Source: Thioalkalivibrio sp. K90mix (GTDB taxonomy: Bacteria > Pseudomonadota > Gammaproteobacteria > Ectothiorhodospirales > Ectothiorhodospiraceae). Taken from it: a DNA stretch of 64,000 bases. Made by a program: the position numbers and the translations under genes. Each line of letters opens with the position of its first letter. The stretch's first letter is position 1. The stretch lies in assembly GCF_000025545.1 (NCBI RefSeq), contig NC_013889.1, positions 1,233,501 to 1,297,500 on the forward strand, written 5' to 3'. The notes beneath the pieces are model-generated. The model was given only the letters and a program-made list of their open reading frames with translations. It made no database searches and was not told where the DNA came from. Positions 26,689 to 36,132 of the stretch are shown here, piece after piece.

Positions 26689-27108
26689 ATGGGGGAAGGC
26701 ATTCTGGTTTGGATTGTCGCGGCAATCGCTTTGGTGGCGACCGTCGTGGCAGTGCTGGCCGTTTCGATCGTGCTGACCTTGCGGCGCCAGCTCGCAGCGT
26801 TGCGCCAGGACTATCAGCGCCAGGCCACCTCGGTGATGGCGCTGCAGGGCGCGATGAAGGTCATCTCCCAGGGGGTCGTCAATCACAGCCAGGCGCAGTC
26901 TGCGGTGCAACGCGCGCTGGAGCGTCTCAATGACCAGCAAAGCGAGCTCCGGGCCCGCGACGCCGATGATGGCGCCTATCAGCAGGCGATCGAGCTGATC
27001 CGTCAGGGCCGCGAGCGGGAAGAGGTGCGCCGTATGTGCGGCTTGACCACGACCGAACTGGATCTTCTGTACAGCTTGCACGCCCCCGGCTCTGCGGGTC
27101 GTCGTTAG
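26689..27108 (+). CDS. DUF2802 domain membrane protein
   Basis: This 139-residue protein has one N-terminal membrane helix (about residues 5-30), a coiled-coil region (about 33-95, Gln/Ala/Arg-rich) and a C-terminal helix-turn-helix-like segment 'REEVRRMCGLTTTELDLLYS'. That is the layout of DUF2802 proteins, which recur at the end of flagellar/chemotaxis clusters in gammaproteobacteria but have no established function. Same strand as cheW and convergent with the FlhB-like gene 18 bp downstream. Confidence 0.85.
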   Translation: MGEGILVWIVAAIALVATVVAVLAVSIVLTLRRQLAALRQDYQRQATSVMALQGAMKVISQGVVNHSQAQSAVQRALERLNDQQSELRARDADDGAYQQAIELIRQGREREEVRRMCGLTTTELDLLYSLHAPGSAGRR

Positions 27109-27126
27109 CGCCTTCTGTGTGTGCCT

Positions 27127-27486
27127 TCACTCGCCCGACGTTGAATCGTTGCGGCGGTATCCCTGTTCGCGGTCCTCGGGCGTGATCCCCGCAAGCACAA
27201 ATATAAACGCCAGCACCTCGGCGACGGCGACATAAAGACTCTCCGGCACCTCTTCACCCAGCGGTACCTGCGCGAGTGCCTCGGTCAGGCCCGGGTCCTG
27301 GTGCAGGGGAATCCCATGTTCCTCGGCGATACGCAGGATCTGTTCGGCAGTGACACCACTGCCACTCGCGGTAATCCGCGGCGCCCGTTGCCGATCCCAT
27401 TCCAGCGCTACCGCTTGCGGGCGGCGGGGACCGCGCGGCTCCACGTACGGCTCATCGTGCTCGTGAGGGGGGCGGCGCTTGCTCAT
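27127..27486 (-). CDS. FlhB-like protein (cytoplasmic domain only)
   Basis: These 119 residues match the C-terminal cytoplasmic domain of FlhB ('SLYVAVAEVLAFIFVLAG', 'GIPLHQDPGLTEALAQVPLG'), while the membrane part and the Asn-Pro-Thr-His cleavage site are absent. The N-terminus is basic and Pro-rich. Such stand-alone proteins (FhlB/FlhX/YlxH-neighbour type) can partly replace the cleaved FlhB tail in export switching in some bacteria. It is downstream of a second FliK-like gene (9-bp gap) on the minus strand, a pairing that recreates the hook-length ruler/switch couple. Full-length flhB is at 11723-12874. Confidence 0.88.
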   Translation of the reverse strand: MSKRRPPHEHDEPYVEPRGPRRPQAVALEWDRQRAPRITASGSGVTAEQILRIAEEHGIPLHQDPGLTEALAQVPLGEEVPESLYVAVAEVLAFIFVLAGITPEDREQGYRRNDSTSGE

Positions 27487-27495
27487 CTCAAGCCT

Positions 27496-28809
27496 TCAGG
27501 CGCGTTCATCCAGCAGCCCGTCACGCAAGGTAAGGCTCGCCGGATCCTGTGGCTCCACCCGACCCTCACGCACCGAGAGTGATCCGACGATCAGGTCACG
27601 CCCGACCAGCCGCTGGTGGAGTTCCGGCGTGCCGGCGCGCAGGCGCTGGGCGGTTTCCGGGCGTTCTGCGGTGAAATGAACGGATACCCGGTCGTCGCGC
27701 AGCGCGAGGGCTACACGAGTGGGACCGAGCGCCTGGAAATCAAGATCCAGCACAAGGGTCCATCCCTCCGGGCGTTCGGGGGGGCGGCCGGCCTCGTGCT
27801 GCAGTTGGCCGGCCAGCGAGTGAAGCCCTTGCGGGCTGCGAAATGGCAGTTCGAAGAACCAGCGAGGATGCGACTCGTCGTCCCCCTGCGCGCTGGGTTG
27901 CAGTGAGTGCAGCTGCAGCGTGGTAATGCGCTTCAGCATCCCCTCGATGAGCCCGGCCAGTGCTCCCATGGGAGGCAGCCCCGCCGTAGTGGGCGCGGGT
28001 GGGGCCGTGGTTGTCGTCGCGGGTGTTGGCAGAGGGGCGCGGGTCTCGGCCGACTGGCGCAGGTGTTCGGCGACGCGCAGCAGCTGGGCCTTGAGGTCCT
28101 GAGTGGCTGTGCCAGAGGTATTGGTTCGTACTCCCTGGGCGAGCATGGCCTCCAGCCACAGGCCGGACTGCTGGATATGGCGATTCAGGCTATCGGGGCT
28201 GGTCAGGCGCACGGCAGGAGGTGTCAGTTCGATCAGGCGGTTCATCGCCGGCAGCAGTCGGGCTTCGCTCGCCGTGGGTGGCGTGCCGGCTGCTATGGCC
28301 GTGGCCAGGGTGTTCTGAATCGTTTGCATGCCACCGGCCAGCCCTCGCGCCCCCGGTATCTGGTGGCGCAACTCGCGCAACAGCCACTGCGAGGCGTCTT
28401 GCTGCCCCACCGTCGGAGTCGATGGTGAAGTCGGTGTCGAGGGCGTGGCCGGGCGGGTCGCCAGTGCGGTGCCAGGGGGCAGGGGTAACAGTCGCACTTC
28501 CAGGCGCGGCTCCGTGCGGATCACCTCGGCGAGGGCGAGGCGCGGACCGGACTGGTTGCCGGGTAGCAGTGCGTTGGGTAGTGGTGTCGCCAGTTGGGCA
28601 TTGAAGGTGGGCGCGCGGGTGTCCACGCTTTGCGCGCCGGACGACGTCAGCGGGCGCAGTTGCACTCCCCGTTCGGCGAGCTGCCCGATGATCTGAACCT
28701 GCAACCGGGTGCCGGTCTCAAGCGTTGGCATCGCGCTCGCGCGCGGCCCTAACCGATCAAGGCCGCCTGCGGGCATTCCGGTTGGACGAGGGCCGGTAAA
28801 GTCGGGCAT
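27496..28809 (-). CDS. Second FliK-like hook-length control domain protein
   Basis: With the ATG at 28809 (GGAG ribosome-binding site six bases upstream on the minus strand) the protein has 437 residues. A longer in-frame start at 28866 is less likely. The N-terminal two thirds are Pro/Thr/Ala-rich and unconserved. The C-terminus (about residues 310-420) resembles the Flg_hook domain, with 'RWFFELPFRSPQGLHSLAGQ', 'LDLDFQALGPTRVALALRDD' and 'VHFTAERPETAQRL'. It precedes the FlhB-like gene in an apparent two-gene operon. It differs strongly from the fliK at 5970, so it is an old paralogue rather than a recent copy. Confidence 0.85.
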   Translation of the reverse strand: MPDFTGPRPTGMPAGGLDRLGPRASAMPTLETGTRLQVQIIGQLAERGVQLRPLTSSGAQSVDTRAPTFNAQLATPLPNALLPGNQSGPRLALAEVIRTEPRLEVRLLPLPPGTALATRPATPSTPTSPSTPTVGQQDASQWLLRELRHQIPGARGLAGGMQTIQNTLATAIAAGTPPTASEARLLPAMNRLIELTPPAVRLTSPDSLNRHIQQSGLWLEAMLAQGVRTNTSGTATQDLKAQLLRVAEHLRQSAETRAPLPTPATTTTAPPAPTTAGLPPMGALAGLIEGMLKRITTLQLHSLQPSAQGDDESHPRWFFELPFRSPQGLHSLAGQLQHEAGRPPERPEGWTLVLDLDFQALGPTRVALALRDDRVSVHFTAERPETAQRLRAGTPELHQRLVGRDLIVGSLSVREGRVEPQDPASLTLRDGLLDERA

Positions 28810-28955
28810 GGACACTCCGAGTCGCCGGGGAAGCGGCTGCCCGCACAGCAGGCACGCCACCAGCATCGCACACCGCGTCCGCCGCGCCTACGGGCGGGCA
28901 TCGGAGCGGGGCTTTGCTATGCTGTGTGCTCATTTCGCGAACACATAAAGTAGGC

Positions 28956-29450
28956 ATGCAAAAGATTCGAGTGCTGATGGTTTGTCTGGGCAATATCTGC
29001 CGCTCGCCCATGGCTCACGGTGTCTTCCAGGCTCGCGTGCGCGCGCATGGTCTGGAGTCCGCCATCGAGGTGGATTCGGCGGGTACGGCGGGTTATCACG
29101 TTGGGGCACGGCCGGACCCGCGCGCCCGCGAGGAAGCCCGTCGCCGAGGCTACGATCTCGATCAGTTGCGGGCACGGCAGCTGGAGGTCGAAGACTTCGA
29201 GACGTTCGACTACATCCTGACGATGGACGAGGCGAACTACGGCAATGCCCAGCAGATTCAGCCGGATGGCGCCCGCGCGCGGCTGCATCGTTTCCTGGAG
29301 TTCGCCCAGGACTATCCCGAGCGCGAAGTACCGGACCCGTACTATGGCGGGCCGGATGGCTTCGTTCATGTGATGGATCTGGTCGAGGCCGCCAGCGACG
29401 GCCTGCTGGACCATATCTGCCGGGAACACGCGCTGGAGCGCGTATCCTGA
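28956..29450 (+). CDS. Low-molecular-weight protein-tyrosine phosphatase
   Basis: The catalytic loop CLGNICRS has Cys10 and Arg16 (C-x5-R) right after the first strand, and the general acid is Asp127 in 'VPDPYYGG'. Both are diagnostic of LMW-PTPs. The 164-residue length is typical when the ATG at 28956 is used; an in-frame ATG 14 codons upstream would add an unlikely leader. Substrates are unknown; relatives act on phosphotyrosine of exopolysaccharide kinases or other proteins. It is divergent from the FliK-like gene (146-bp gap) and convergent with rne. Confidence 0.95.
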   Translation: MQKIRVLMVCLGNICRSPMAHGVFQARVRAHGLESAIEVDSAGTAGYHVGARPDPRAREEARRRGYDLDQLRARQLEVEDFETFDYILTMDEANYGNAQQIQPDGARARLHRFLEFAQDYPEREVPDPYYGGPDGFVHVMDLVEAASDGLLDHICREHALERVS

Positions 29451-29453
29451 GGA

Positions 29454-29473
29454 CCCCGGTCAGGCGACCGGGG
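29454..29473 (+). terminator. Perfect hairpin between convergent phosphatase gene and rne
   Basis: CCCCGGTC (29454-29461), loop AGGC, GACCGGGG (29466-29473): a very stable 8-bp stem with a tetraloop, 3 nt after the phosphatase stop. CGTTCTC follows on the plus strand. It can end transcription from either side, although the U-tract is weak. Confidence 0.65.
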
Positions 29474-29523
29474 CGTTCTCCCACTGGCCGATAACGTGTA
29501 AACGCGAGCGGCCGTTTTTCACC

Positions 29524-32340
29524 TCAATCGCGCGGCTTGTCGTCCGCGCTGCCCGAAGACGCAGACTCCGGTTCCGGCTTGCGGGCCGGCTTGTCGGCCG
29601 GTGGTGCCGAGTCCGGCTCCGATCGGGCAGTACCGCTGGCCTCGGCGGATGTGGCCTTCGAGGGCGCCGGCTTGGCATCACTTTTCTTGCCACGAGAAGG
29701 CTTCGACGCGGGGGTGTCATCCGCTTTGGCGGCTTCGGAAGGGCGATTCTCGGTGTGCGATCCGGAGTCGTTCTTGCCCTTGGCATCATCCGTTTTCGTG
29801 GACTGAGCGCTCGCCTTCGTCCGGCGTGCGCCGGATGAAGCCTTGGGGCTGTCTTCTGCCGCTTTATCGGCCTTTCCGGCCTCGCTGGAATGCTCCGCCG
29901 GGGCCTGAGCCTTGTCGCTGCCGGCCCCTTTCTCTTCCGGCGTCTTTGCGCTACTGCCATCGGTGGCCTGGCCGGAGTCCTTGTCGGCCGATTTCGGCTT
30001 CGCGGCCGGCTTGGACTCGCTGTCGCCTGACTGGCTATCGCCCTTGCCGGACTCCTTCACCGCCGGCTTCCTGGGGACGTCGCTATCCGGGGACGAGGAG
30101 CCGGACGGGTCGGCCTCCTTCGGGGCCCCGGCAGCATCCTGGTTTCCGGCATTGTCACCGCCCGAGCTGTCTTCACTGTTCGTGGAACGGCCACGGCCAC
30201 CACGACGGCGCCCGCCACGGCGCGAACGGCGCGAACGGGTGCGGCCCTTGCTGCCATCGTCGTCGGACGTGGGCGGGCCGTTCCCGGACGGTGCCGCGGC
30301 TTCCTCGGACTTTGTGGTGGGCTCTTCCGCTTCCGCCTTCGGTTTTGCAGCCTTGGGTTCGGCGTCACGGGTCTTGGTGGCGGCGCCACCCGTGCCACCG
30401 CCACGCCGCCGCGAGCGGCCCTTGCCGCCCTCGTCGCCAGCGGCGCTGCCATCCGGGCGTGCCTCGCCTTTGCCTGATGCCTTGGCTGCCTCGCGGTTTT
30501 CCCCGCCGTCGTCACGCGCACCACGGCGTCGGCTGGAGCCACCCCCACGGCTGTTTCCGCCACCTCGGCTGGGGCGTTGTCCGCCTTTGCCGCGTTTGCG
30601 CCCCTCATCCTTCTCGTCGGCTTCCGGTTCCTGATTGCGGGCGGCATTGGGGAAGAGCGAGGACCAGATGCGGGTGAAGAACCCGGGTTGTTGCACGGGC
30701 TCGCTGGGTGCTTGCGGGGCGGGGGACTCGGCCATGGGTGCCGGGGCCTTGACCTTCACACCCTGGACCAGGGGCTTCTCTACCTTGCCGCGGCGTTCGC
30801 CGTGCGTGTCGGTATCCTCTTCGACGGGCTCCACCAGTTCATGCGATCCGCGGCCACTGACGACCTCTTCGCGTTCGTCGCCGCGCACGCGCTGGACCTC
30901 GAACTTCGGCGTCAGGTACTGCGGGTTCGGGACGATGCTGATGTCGACCCGATGACGTGCCTCGATCTCGTTGATCGATGCGCGTTTTTCGTTCAGCAGG
31001 AAGGTGCCGACATCGACGGGGACTTGCGCCAGGACAAGGCCGGTACGGTCTTTCATCGCCTCTTCTTCGATCAGGCGCAGGATCGACAGGGCGAGCGATT
31101 CGACGCTGCGGACCTGGCCATGCCCCTGACAGCGGGGGCAGGTGATCTGGCTGGACTCGCCGAGCGAGGAACGCAGGCGCTGGCGCGACATCTCGAGCAG
31201 CCCGAAACGGCTGATGCGGCCGACCTGAACGCGCGCGCGGTCGAGCTCCAGCGCCTCGCGCAGGCGGTTTTCCACCTCGCGCTGGTGCTTGTTGGCGTTC
31301 ATGTCGATGAAGTCGATCACGATCAAACCGCCCAGATCCCGCACGCGCAACTGGCGCGCCACCTCTTCGGCGGCCTCCAGGTTGGTGTGGAAGGCGGTCT
31401 CCTCGATGTCGCCACCCTTGGTGGAGCGGGCGGAGTTCACGTCGATGGAGATCAGGGCCTCGGTATGGTCGATGACCAGTGCGCCGCCGGAGGGGAGCTG
31501 CACGTCGCGGTCGAAGGCGCTCTCGATCTGACTTTCGATCTGATAGCGATTGAATAGCGGGACGGGGTCGTCGTACTTCTTCAGCTTGCGCAGACTGTTG
31601 GGCATCACCAGTCGGACGAAATCCTCCGCCTGCTGATAGACGGCCTCGTCGTCGATGATCACCTCGCCGACGTCATTGCGCATGTGATCGCGCAGGGCGC
31701 GGATGATCACGTTGCTTTCCTGATGGATCAGCGCTGGGGCATTGGCCTTTTCCGCCGCCTCGGTGACCGCCGACCACAGGGCCGTCATGTAGTCGAGGTC
31801 CCACTGCAATTCTTCGGTACTGCGGCCCACGCCGGCGGTGCGGGCGATCACGCCCATGCCATCGGGCATGGTCAGGCCGGACAGGGCCTCGCGCAGTTCC
31901 GCGCGATCTTCGCCCTCAATGCGTCGCGAGACGCCACCGGCCTTGGGATTGTTCGGCATCAGGACCAGGTAGCGCCCGGCCAGGCTGATATAGGTGGTCA
32001 GCGCGGCACCCTTGTTGCCTCGTTCTTCCTTCTCCACCTGGACGAGAAGCTGGGTCCCTTCCTTTAGCAGCTCGCGGATGGGCTTGTCGCTGTCGGCCGG
32101 CGCGCCAACCGCGGAGGGGGCGATCTCCTTGAACGGGAGAAAGCCGTGGCGCTCGGCGCCGAAATTAACAAACGCGGCTTCGAGGCTTGGCTCGACGCGG
32201 GTGATCTTGGCCTTGTAGATGTTGGCCTTCTTGCGCTCGCGCGAGGGCAGTTCGATATCGAGGTCGTACAGCCGCTGGCCGTCGACCATGGCCACGCGCA
32301 GCTCTTCGGGCTGCGTGGCATTGATCAGGATGCGTTTCAT
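29524..32340 (-). CDS. rne: Ribonuclease E
   Basis: This 938-residue endoribonuclease organises RNA decay and rRNA/tRNA processing. The catalytic half (about residues 1-510) has an S1 domain at about 36-120, catalytic Asp300 ('ISIDVNSAR') and Asp343 ('VIDFIDM'), and the zinc-link cysteines Cys401/Cys404 ('TCPRCQGHG'). The C-terminal 400 or so residues are low-complexity Lys/Glu/Ala/Ser/Pro with Arg/Gly-rich blocks such as '[16 protein letters not shown]', which would bind RNA and degradosome partners. Minus strand, divergent from rluC across a 432-bp leader, as in enterobacteria. Confidence 0.98.
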   Translation of the reverse strand: MKRILINATQPEELRVAMVDGQRLYDLDIELPSRERKKANIYKAKITRVEPSLEAAFVNFGAERHGFLPFKEIAPSAVGAPADSDKPIRELLKEGTQLLVQVEKEERGNKGAALTTYISLAGRYLVLMPNNPKAGGVSRRIEGEDRAELREALSGLTMPDGMGVIARTAGVGRSTEELQWDLDYMTALWSAVTEAAEKANAPALIHQESNVIIRALRDHMRNDVGEVIIDDEAVYQQAEDFVRLVMPNSLRKLKKYDDPVPLFNRYQIESQIESAFDRDVQLPSGGALVIDHTEALISIDVNSARSTKGGDIEETAFHTNLEAAEEVARQLRVRDLGGLIVIDFIDMNANKHQREVENRLREALELDRARVQVGRISRFGLLEMSRQRLRSSLGESSQITCPRCQGHGQVRSVESLALSILRLIEEEAMKDRTGLVLAQVPVDVGTFLLNEKRASINEIEARHRVDISIVPNPQYLTPKFEVQRVRGDEREEVVSGRGSHELVEPVEEDTDTHGERRGKVEKPLVQGVKVKAPAPMAESPAPQAPSEPVQQPGFFTRIWSSLFPNAARNQEPEADEKDEGRKRGKGGQRPSRGGGNSRGGGSSRRRGARDDGGENREAAKASGKGEARPDGSAAGDEGGKGRSRRRGGGTGGAATKTRDAEPKAAKPKAEAEEPTTKSEEAAAPSGNGPPTSDDDGSKGRTRSRRSRRGGRRRGGRGRSTNSEDSSGGDNAGNQDAAGAPKEADPSGSSSPDSDVPRKPAVKESGKGDSQSGDSESKPAAKPKSADKDSGQATDGSSAKTPEEKGAGSDKAQAPAEHSSEAGKADKAAEDSPKASSGARRTKASAQSTKTDDAKGKNDSGSHTENRPSEAAKADDTPASKPSRGKKSDAKPAPSKATSAEASGTARSEPDSAPPADKPARKPEPESASSGSADDKPRD

Positions 32341-32772
32341 GCAATGGACTCGGTCGGTCGTCCTGTACGTCGGTCACAAGCCCGGGGCCGTGTGGTGCGG
32401 AACGGAGGCGGCACGTCGACGTTTCGAGACGCATGCCCGCCATGGCGGCGCGAAGAGGAATCCAACGCGCCAGCCAGGTGTTCACCAATAGCCACGGGAC
32501 CAGCCGTCCGCGGGATGCGGGGCCGGGGAGACAGGACTGGGTTAGAAGAAATAGTGTCACAGGTTCGCTTTTGGGCGATGGCCGTCTGGTCGCATGTAGT
32601 CGCACTGTGCAGGACCAGATCGGCGGGTAATTCGAGGCGCCCGGGCGCAATATCCGCCAGCAGGTACCGTGCGCCAATGTAGGGCATAACCCCCCGATTG
32701 GGCAAGTTTTTTCGTCGCGGAAATGCCAGGGTACATGGTTAGGATGGCGCGCCTGAGGTAGGATCGCGCCCG
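32341..32772 (-). promoter_or_regulatory. Divergent rne/rluC intergenic region with probable long rne leader
   Basis: No gene is visible in these 432 bases. In the well-studied E. coli case rne has a roughly 360-nt 5' leader through which RNase E autoregulates its mRNA, and the same divergent rne-rluC arrangement is kept here. A weak minus-strand promoter candidate has -35 TTGCCC (complement of 32700-32705) and -10 TACATT (complement of 32676-32681) with an 18-bp spacer. This would give a leader of about 330 nt. The promoter call is tentative. Confidence 0.35.
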
Positions 32773-33759
32773 ATGAAAGCACGTCCCCGTCAGCCGCAAT
32801 CTCCCTCTGGGCCTCGTACGCTCTCGGTCACCGAGCGCGGGGATGGCCAGCGCCTGGATAACTTCCTCCTGCGCGAGCTCAAGGGAGTTCCCAAAAGTCT
32901 GATCTACCGCCTGGTGCGCAAGGGGGCGATCCGGGTCGATGGGCGCCGTGCCAAGGTGACCCAGCGGCTGAGTGTCGGCTCGGAGGTGCGCGTGCCGGAC
33001 CTGGACCGGCCCGAGGCCGTCGAGCGGGACATCCCCCCGGGGGTCCTGGACCGACTGCGCCGCTCCATCTTGCATGAAGACGACCAGGTCCTGGTCCTCG
33101 ACAAGCCTTCGGGCCTTGCCGTGCACGGCGGTAGCGGACTGGCCTTCGGGATCATCGAGGCGATGCGCCAGCTGCGTCCCGGTTCCGAGCTTGAGCTGGG
33201 GCATCGGCTGGATCGCGAGACCAGTGGCTGTCTGCTGCTGGCCAAGAGCCGCTCGGGGTTGCAGGACTTCCACGCGGCCCTGCGCGAGGGGCGCGTGGAG
33301 AAGCGCTATCTGGCGCTGCAGGTGGGGGCGTTCCCCAGCGACCAGCCCATTGTGTGCGACGAGCCGATTGCCTCCAGTCGGGGGCCGGACGGCAAGCGCC
33401 GCATGCGGGCGGGGGAGGATGCCGACCCCGAGAGCGCGCGCTCGGCGATCAGCCAGTTCGTCCCGCTGGAACGTTATGGATCCTTTCAGTTGGCCGAGGT
33501 ACGGATCGGTACCGGACGGACCCACCAAATCCGCGTACATGGCCAGGCGATTGGCCATCCCGTTGGCGGCGATCACGACTACGGATTGCCCGATGCAAAC
33601 CGGGTACTGCGCGGGGCAGGCCTGAAACGCCTGTTTCTGCACGCCCAGGCCCTGCAGTACGAGGATTCGGCCAGCGAGTCGCATGTGTACTCCGCGCCGC
33701 TGCCGGACGAGCTGCAGTCGATCCTCGATGCGCTCGCAAGCCCCGAAGCGTCCGGATGA
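32773..33759 (+). CDS. rluC: Ribosomal large-subunit pseudouridine synthase RluC
   Basis: RluC converts U955, U2504 and U2580 (E. coli numbering) of 23S rRNA to pseudouridine. The 328 residues contain an N-terminal S4 RNA-binding domain (about 18-80, 'RLDNFLLRELKGVPKSLIYR') and the RluA-type catalytic domain. The catalytic Asp lies in 'HRLDRETSGCLLLAKS', and 'GRTHQIRVHGQAIGHPVGGD' follows. RluD/RluA are alternatives on domain grounds, but divergence from rne is the classic rluC location. Its stop overlaps the next start by 4 bp. Confidence 0.94.
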   Translation: MKARPRQPQSPSGPRTLSVTERGDGQRLDNFLLRELKGVPKSLIYRLVRKGAIRVDGRRAKVTQRLSVGSEVRVPDLDRPEAVERDIPPGVLDRLRRSILHEDDQVLVLDKPSGLAVHGGSGLAFGIIEAMRQLRPGSELELGHRLDRETSGCLLLAKSRSGLQDFHAALREGRVEKRYLALQVGAFPSDQPIVCDEPIASSRGPDGKRRMRAGEDADPESARSAISQFVPLERYGSFQLAEVRIGTGRTHQIRVHGQAIGHPVGGDHDYGLPDANRVLRGAGLKRLFLHAQALQYEDSASESHVYSAPLPDELQSILDALASPEASG

Positions 33760-34454
33760 GCACACTGCTGCCACCGGAGGGGGATGCCTTGCGCCTGGTC
33801 GTATTCGACTGGGACGGGACGCTGATGGATTCGCCACGCCGGATTGTTCACTGCCTGCAGCGGGCCTGTGCGGCCCTGGGGCGCGAGACGCCCGCGGAAA
33901 GCGAGCTGCGCGATATTATTGGCCTGGGCGTGGAGGCCGCGGTAGAGAGACTGTTCCCGGGCGCCGACTCTGCGTTCGTGGGGGCGTTCGCCACCACCTA
34001 TCGCCAGTGCTATCTGGGCGCCACCGATGCGCCAGAGACGCCCCTGTTCGCGCATGTCGAGCCCTTGCTCGACTGGCTTGACGAACGCGGCGTGCTGCTG
34101 GGCGTTGCGACCGGCAAGTCGCGGGCGGGGCTGGACCAGGCCCTGGAAGCCGCCGGCCTCATGGGACGTTTTGTCGCGACGGCCTGCGGGGACGAGCATC
34201 CGTCGAAACCCAGTCCGGTGATGCTGGAACATGTGATGGCGCGCTGCGGGGTGGAACGTTCCCGGGCACGGATGGTCGGTGATAGCGTTTATGATCTGCA
34301 GATGGCTCGCGCAGCCGGCGTCCCGTCGCTGGCCGTGACACATGGGGTCCACGATCACCGCCGGCTGAGCGCTGAGCGCCCGCTGGCCGTGGCCCGCGAC
34401 CTGAAGGAACTGCTGGATCTCCTGCGGCAGTCGGAGCCGCTTCCCGAGGACTGA
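33756..34454 (+). CDS. HAD-superfamily hydrolase, subfamily IA (phosphoglycolate-phosphatase-like)
   Basis: The HAD motifs are complete in 232 residues: motif I 'VVFDWDGTLMDS' with nucleophile Asp, motif II 'GVATGKSRAGLDQ', motif III Lys in 'HPSKPSPVML' and motif IV 'MVGDSVYDLQMARAAG'. An alpha-helical cap lies between motifs I and II. The substrate is not determinable; the closest named relatives are Gph-like phosphatases found next to rluC in Pseudomonas and relatives. It overlaps rluC by 4 bp and is followed after 9 bp by the S49 peptidase gene, suggesting a three-gene operon. Confidence 0.9.
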   Translation: MSTLLPPEGDALRLVVFDWDGTLMDSPRRIVHCLQRACAALGRETPAESELRDIIGLGVEAAVERLFPGADSAFVGAFATTYRQCYLGATDAPETPLFAHVEPLLDWLDERGVLLGVATGKSRAGLDQALEAAGLMGRFVATACGDEHPSKPSPVMLEHVMARCGVERSRARMVGDSVYDLQMARAAGVPSLAVTHGVHDHRRLSAERPLAVARDLKELLDLLRQSEPLPED

Positions 34455-34463
34455 GGACAAACG

Positions 34464-35429
34464 ATGGGTTGGTCGAACGAGAACAAGCCGGGCTGGGAGC
34501 GCGAGACGCTGGAGCGTCTGGTCCAGGCCCAGGTGGTGGAACAGCGGCGTGCCCGGCGCTGGGGAATCTTCTTCAAGCTGCTGCTGTTCATCTATCTGTT
34601 CGCCCTGCTGGTTCTGGTGCGGGGCGGCGATATGGGCTTGACCGCCTGGTTCGAGGACGACCGCGAGCCCGAAGAGCACGTGGCCGTTGTCGAGGTCGAC
34701 GGACTGATCGCGTCGAGTGCTCGGGCCAACGCGGAAGAGCTCAACAAGACCCTGAAACGGGCGTTCGAGGCGGATGGCACTCGCGCCGTGATGCTGCGCA
34801 TCAACAGTGGGGGCGGGAGTCCGGTGCAGGCCGCCGCGATCCATGACGAGATCCTGCGGCTGAAGGACGAGCACGAGGACATCCCGGTCTATGCGGTCGT
34901 CACCGATATCGGGGCCTCGGCCGCCTACTACATCGCCGTGGCGGCCGACGAGATTTACGCCAGCCAGGCCAGCATGGTCGGTTCGATCGGGGTGCGCCTG
35001 GACAGCTTTGGCGTGGTGGATCTGCTGGAGAACATTGGTGTCGAACGGCGGCTGTTCACCTCCGGGGAGAACAAGGCCCTGCTGGATCCGTTTCTGCCGC
35101 TCGACGAGGGTCACGTGAGCCATATCCATGACCTGATGGACGGGCTGCACCAGCAGTTCGTCGATGTGGTCCGCCAGGGGCGGGGAGATCGTCTGGCCGA
35201 AAACGAGGAGCTGTTCGACGGCCTGATCTGGACCGGTCAACGCGCGGTGGATCTGGGCCTTATCGATGGTCTGGGGACGGATCAGTCGGTCGCACGCGAC
35301 GTGATTGGTGTCGAGAAAATGGTGACCTTCAAGCCGCGCCGCAGCGCCCTGCAGCTTCTGTTCGAGGACCTGGGCATGTCGGCGCTGCAGAGCTGGCTGG
35401 CGATGGAGACCAAGCCCAACTGGCGCTGA
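34464..35429 (+). CDS. sppA: S49-family membrane peptidase (SppA-like signal peptide peptidase)
   Basis: This 321-residue protein has one N-terminal membrane helix (about residues 33-52) and a periplasmic S49 domain. Catalytic Ser152 lies in 'DIGASAAYYIAVAAD' and the probable general-base Lys204 in 'TSGENKALLDPF'. Their 52-residue spacing matches the short SppA type. 'INSGGGSPVQAAA' forms the oxyanion-hole/substrate loop. Members cleave remnant signal peptides or membrane-protein fragments. It is the last gene of the rluC operon before the terminator at 35437-35460. Confidence 0.92.
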   Translation: MGWSNENKPGWERETLERLVQAQVVEQRRARRWGIFFKLLLFIYLFALLVLVRGGDMGLTAWFEDDREPEEHVAVVEVDGLIASSARANAEELNKTLKRAFEADGTRAVMLRINSGGGSPVQAAAIHDEILRLKDEHEDIPVYAVVTDIGASAAYYIAVAADEIYASQASMVGSIGVRLDSFGVVDLLENIGVERRLFTSGENKALLDPFLPLDEGHVSHIHDLMDGLHQQFVDVVRQGRGDRLAENEELFDGLIWTGQRAVDLGLIDGLGTDQSVARDVIGVEKMVTFKPRRSALQLLFEDLGMSALQSWLAMETKPNWR

Positions 35430-35436
35430 GCCGGCA

Positions 35437-35460
35437 AAACAGGCGGGGTGACGCCTGTTT
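35437..35460 (+). terminator. Bidirectional terminator between sppA and csiV
   Basis: AAACAGGCG (35437-35445), loop GGGTGA, CGCCTGTTT (35452-35460): a perfect 9-bp stem whose arms end in A and T runs, so it can work on both strands. It lies 7 nt after the sppA stop and 9 nt before the csiV stop on the other strand. Confidence 0.85.
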
Positions 35461-35469
35461 CCGTCCGGA

Positions 35470-36132
35470 CTAGCTGTCCAGCCGCGTCACGCGGGCGATG
35501 ATCCCGACGACCGGGTGGTCCAGGTAGAAGAGCTGGCTGCCGGAGTTCATGCGCTGGTGGCCGCGCACGGCCACCCCGAGCGGTTCGGCCCCGTCACGGT
35601 CGATGTGATAGATGAGGTCGGTCTCCAGGTGGAGGAAACGCCCGACCCATACCCGTAGCCGGCCCTCCAGTTCGTAGCGGTCTTCGTCCACTACGATCGG
35701 CTGCGCTGCGGTGGTGGAATCGCCAAACACAGCCTGACGCGCCCCAAGACGGCGGCCCTGCTGCACCTTGAGCCAGGGGGTGGCGCTATGATCGCGGCCC
35801 AGCTGATCCCAGGCCAGACGCGCGATCACACGCCCGGTGCCGGAGTCTTCGACCCGACTGGCCGCCCGTTGCAACTCGAAGCCGCGCCGAGAATCCTGAT
35901 AGATGCGCCCACCCAGTTCGGATCCTGCCAGGTTGGGTTCGCGCACGGAGGCGATCTCCTCCTGCAGGCGCCGGCTCTCCGCGGTCGTGTGCTCGAAGAT
36001 GACCAGCTCGATGCGGTAGCGGCGGCCGACCTGGGCGGTGGCCGTTGTCCCAAGCCCGAGTAGTGGCAGGAGGGCGAGGCTGCTGACGAGCCTGCGGCGG
36101 TTCGGGTCGGGGCGATTGGTGTTGGCGGGCAT
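35470..36132 (-). CDS. csiV: CsiV-family periplasmic protein
   Basis: This 220-residue exported protein has an N-terminal signal with basic 'RRRLVSSLALLPLLGLG' and probable cleavage after 'TATAQ'. The body shows CsiV-family features: 'YRIELVIFEHTT' at the mature N-terminus and a C-terminal beta-rich part 'LRVWVGRFLHLETDLIYHID'. CsiV binds peptidoglycan and supports toxic-stress resistance in Shewanella; related genes regularly sit directly behind mfd. Here it starts at the base adjoining the mfd stop on the minus strand. The call uses both sequence and this linkage. Confidence 0.82.
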   Translation of the reverse strand: MPANTNRPDPNRRRLVSSLALLPLLGLGTTATAQVGRRYRIELVIFEHTTAESRRLQEEIASVREPNLAGSELGGRIYQDSRRGFELQRAASRVEDSGTGRVIARLAWDQLGRDHSATPWLKVQQGRRLGARQAVFGDSTTAAQPIVVDEDRYELEGRLRVWVGRFLHLETDLIYHIDRDGAEPLGVAVRGHQRMNSGSQLFYLDHPVVGIIARVTRLDS

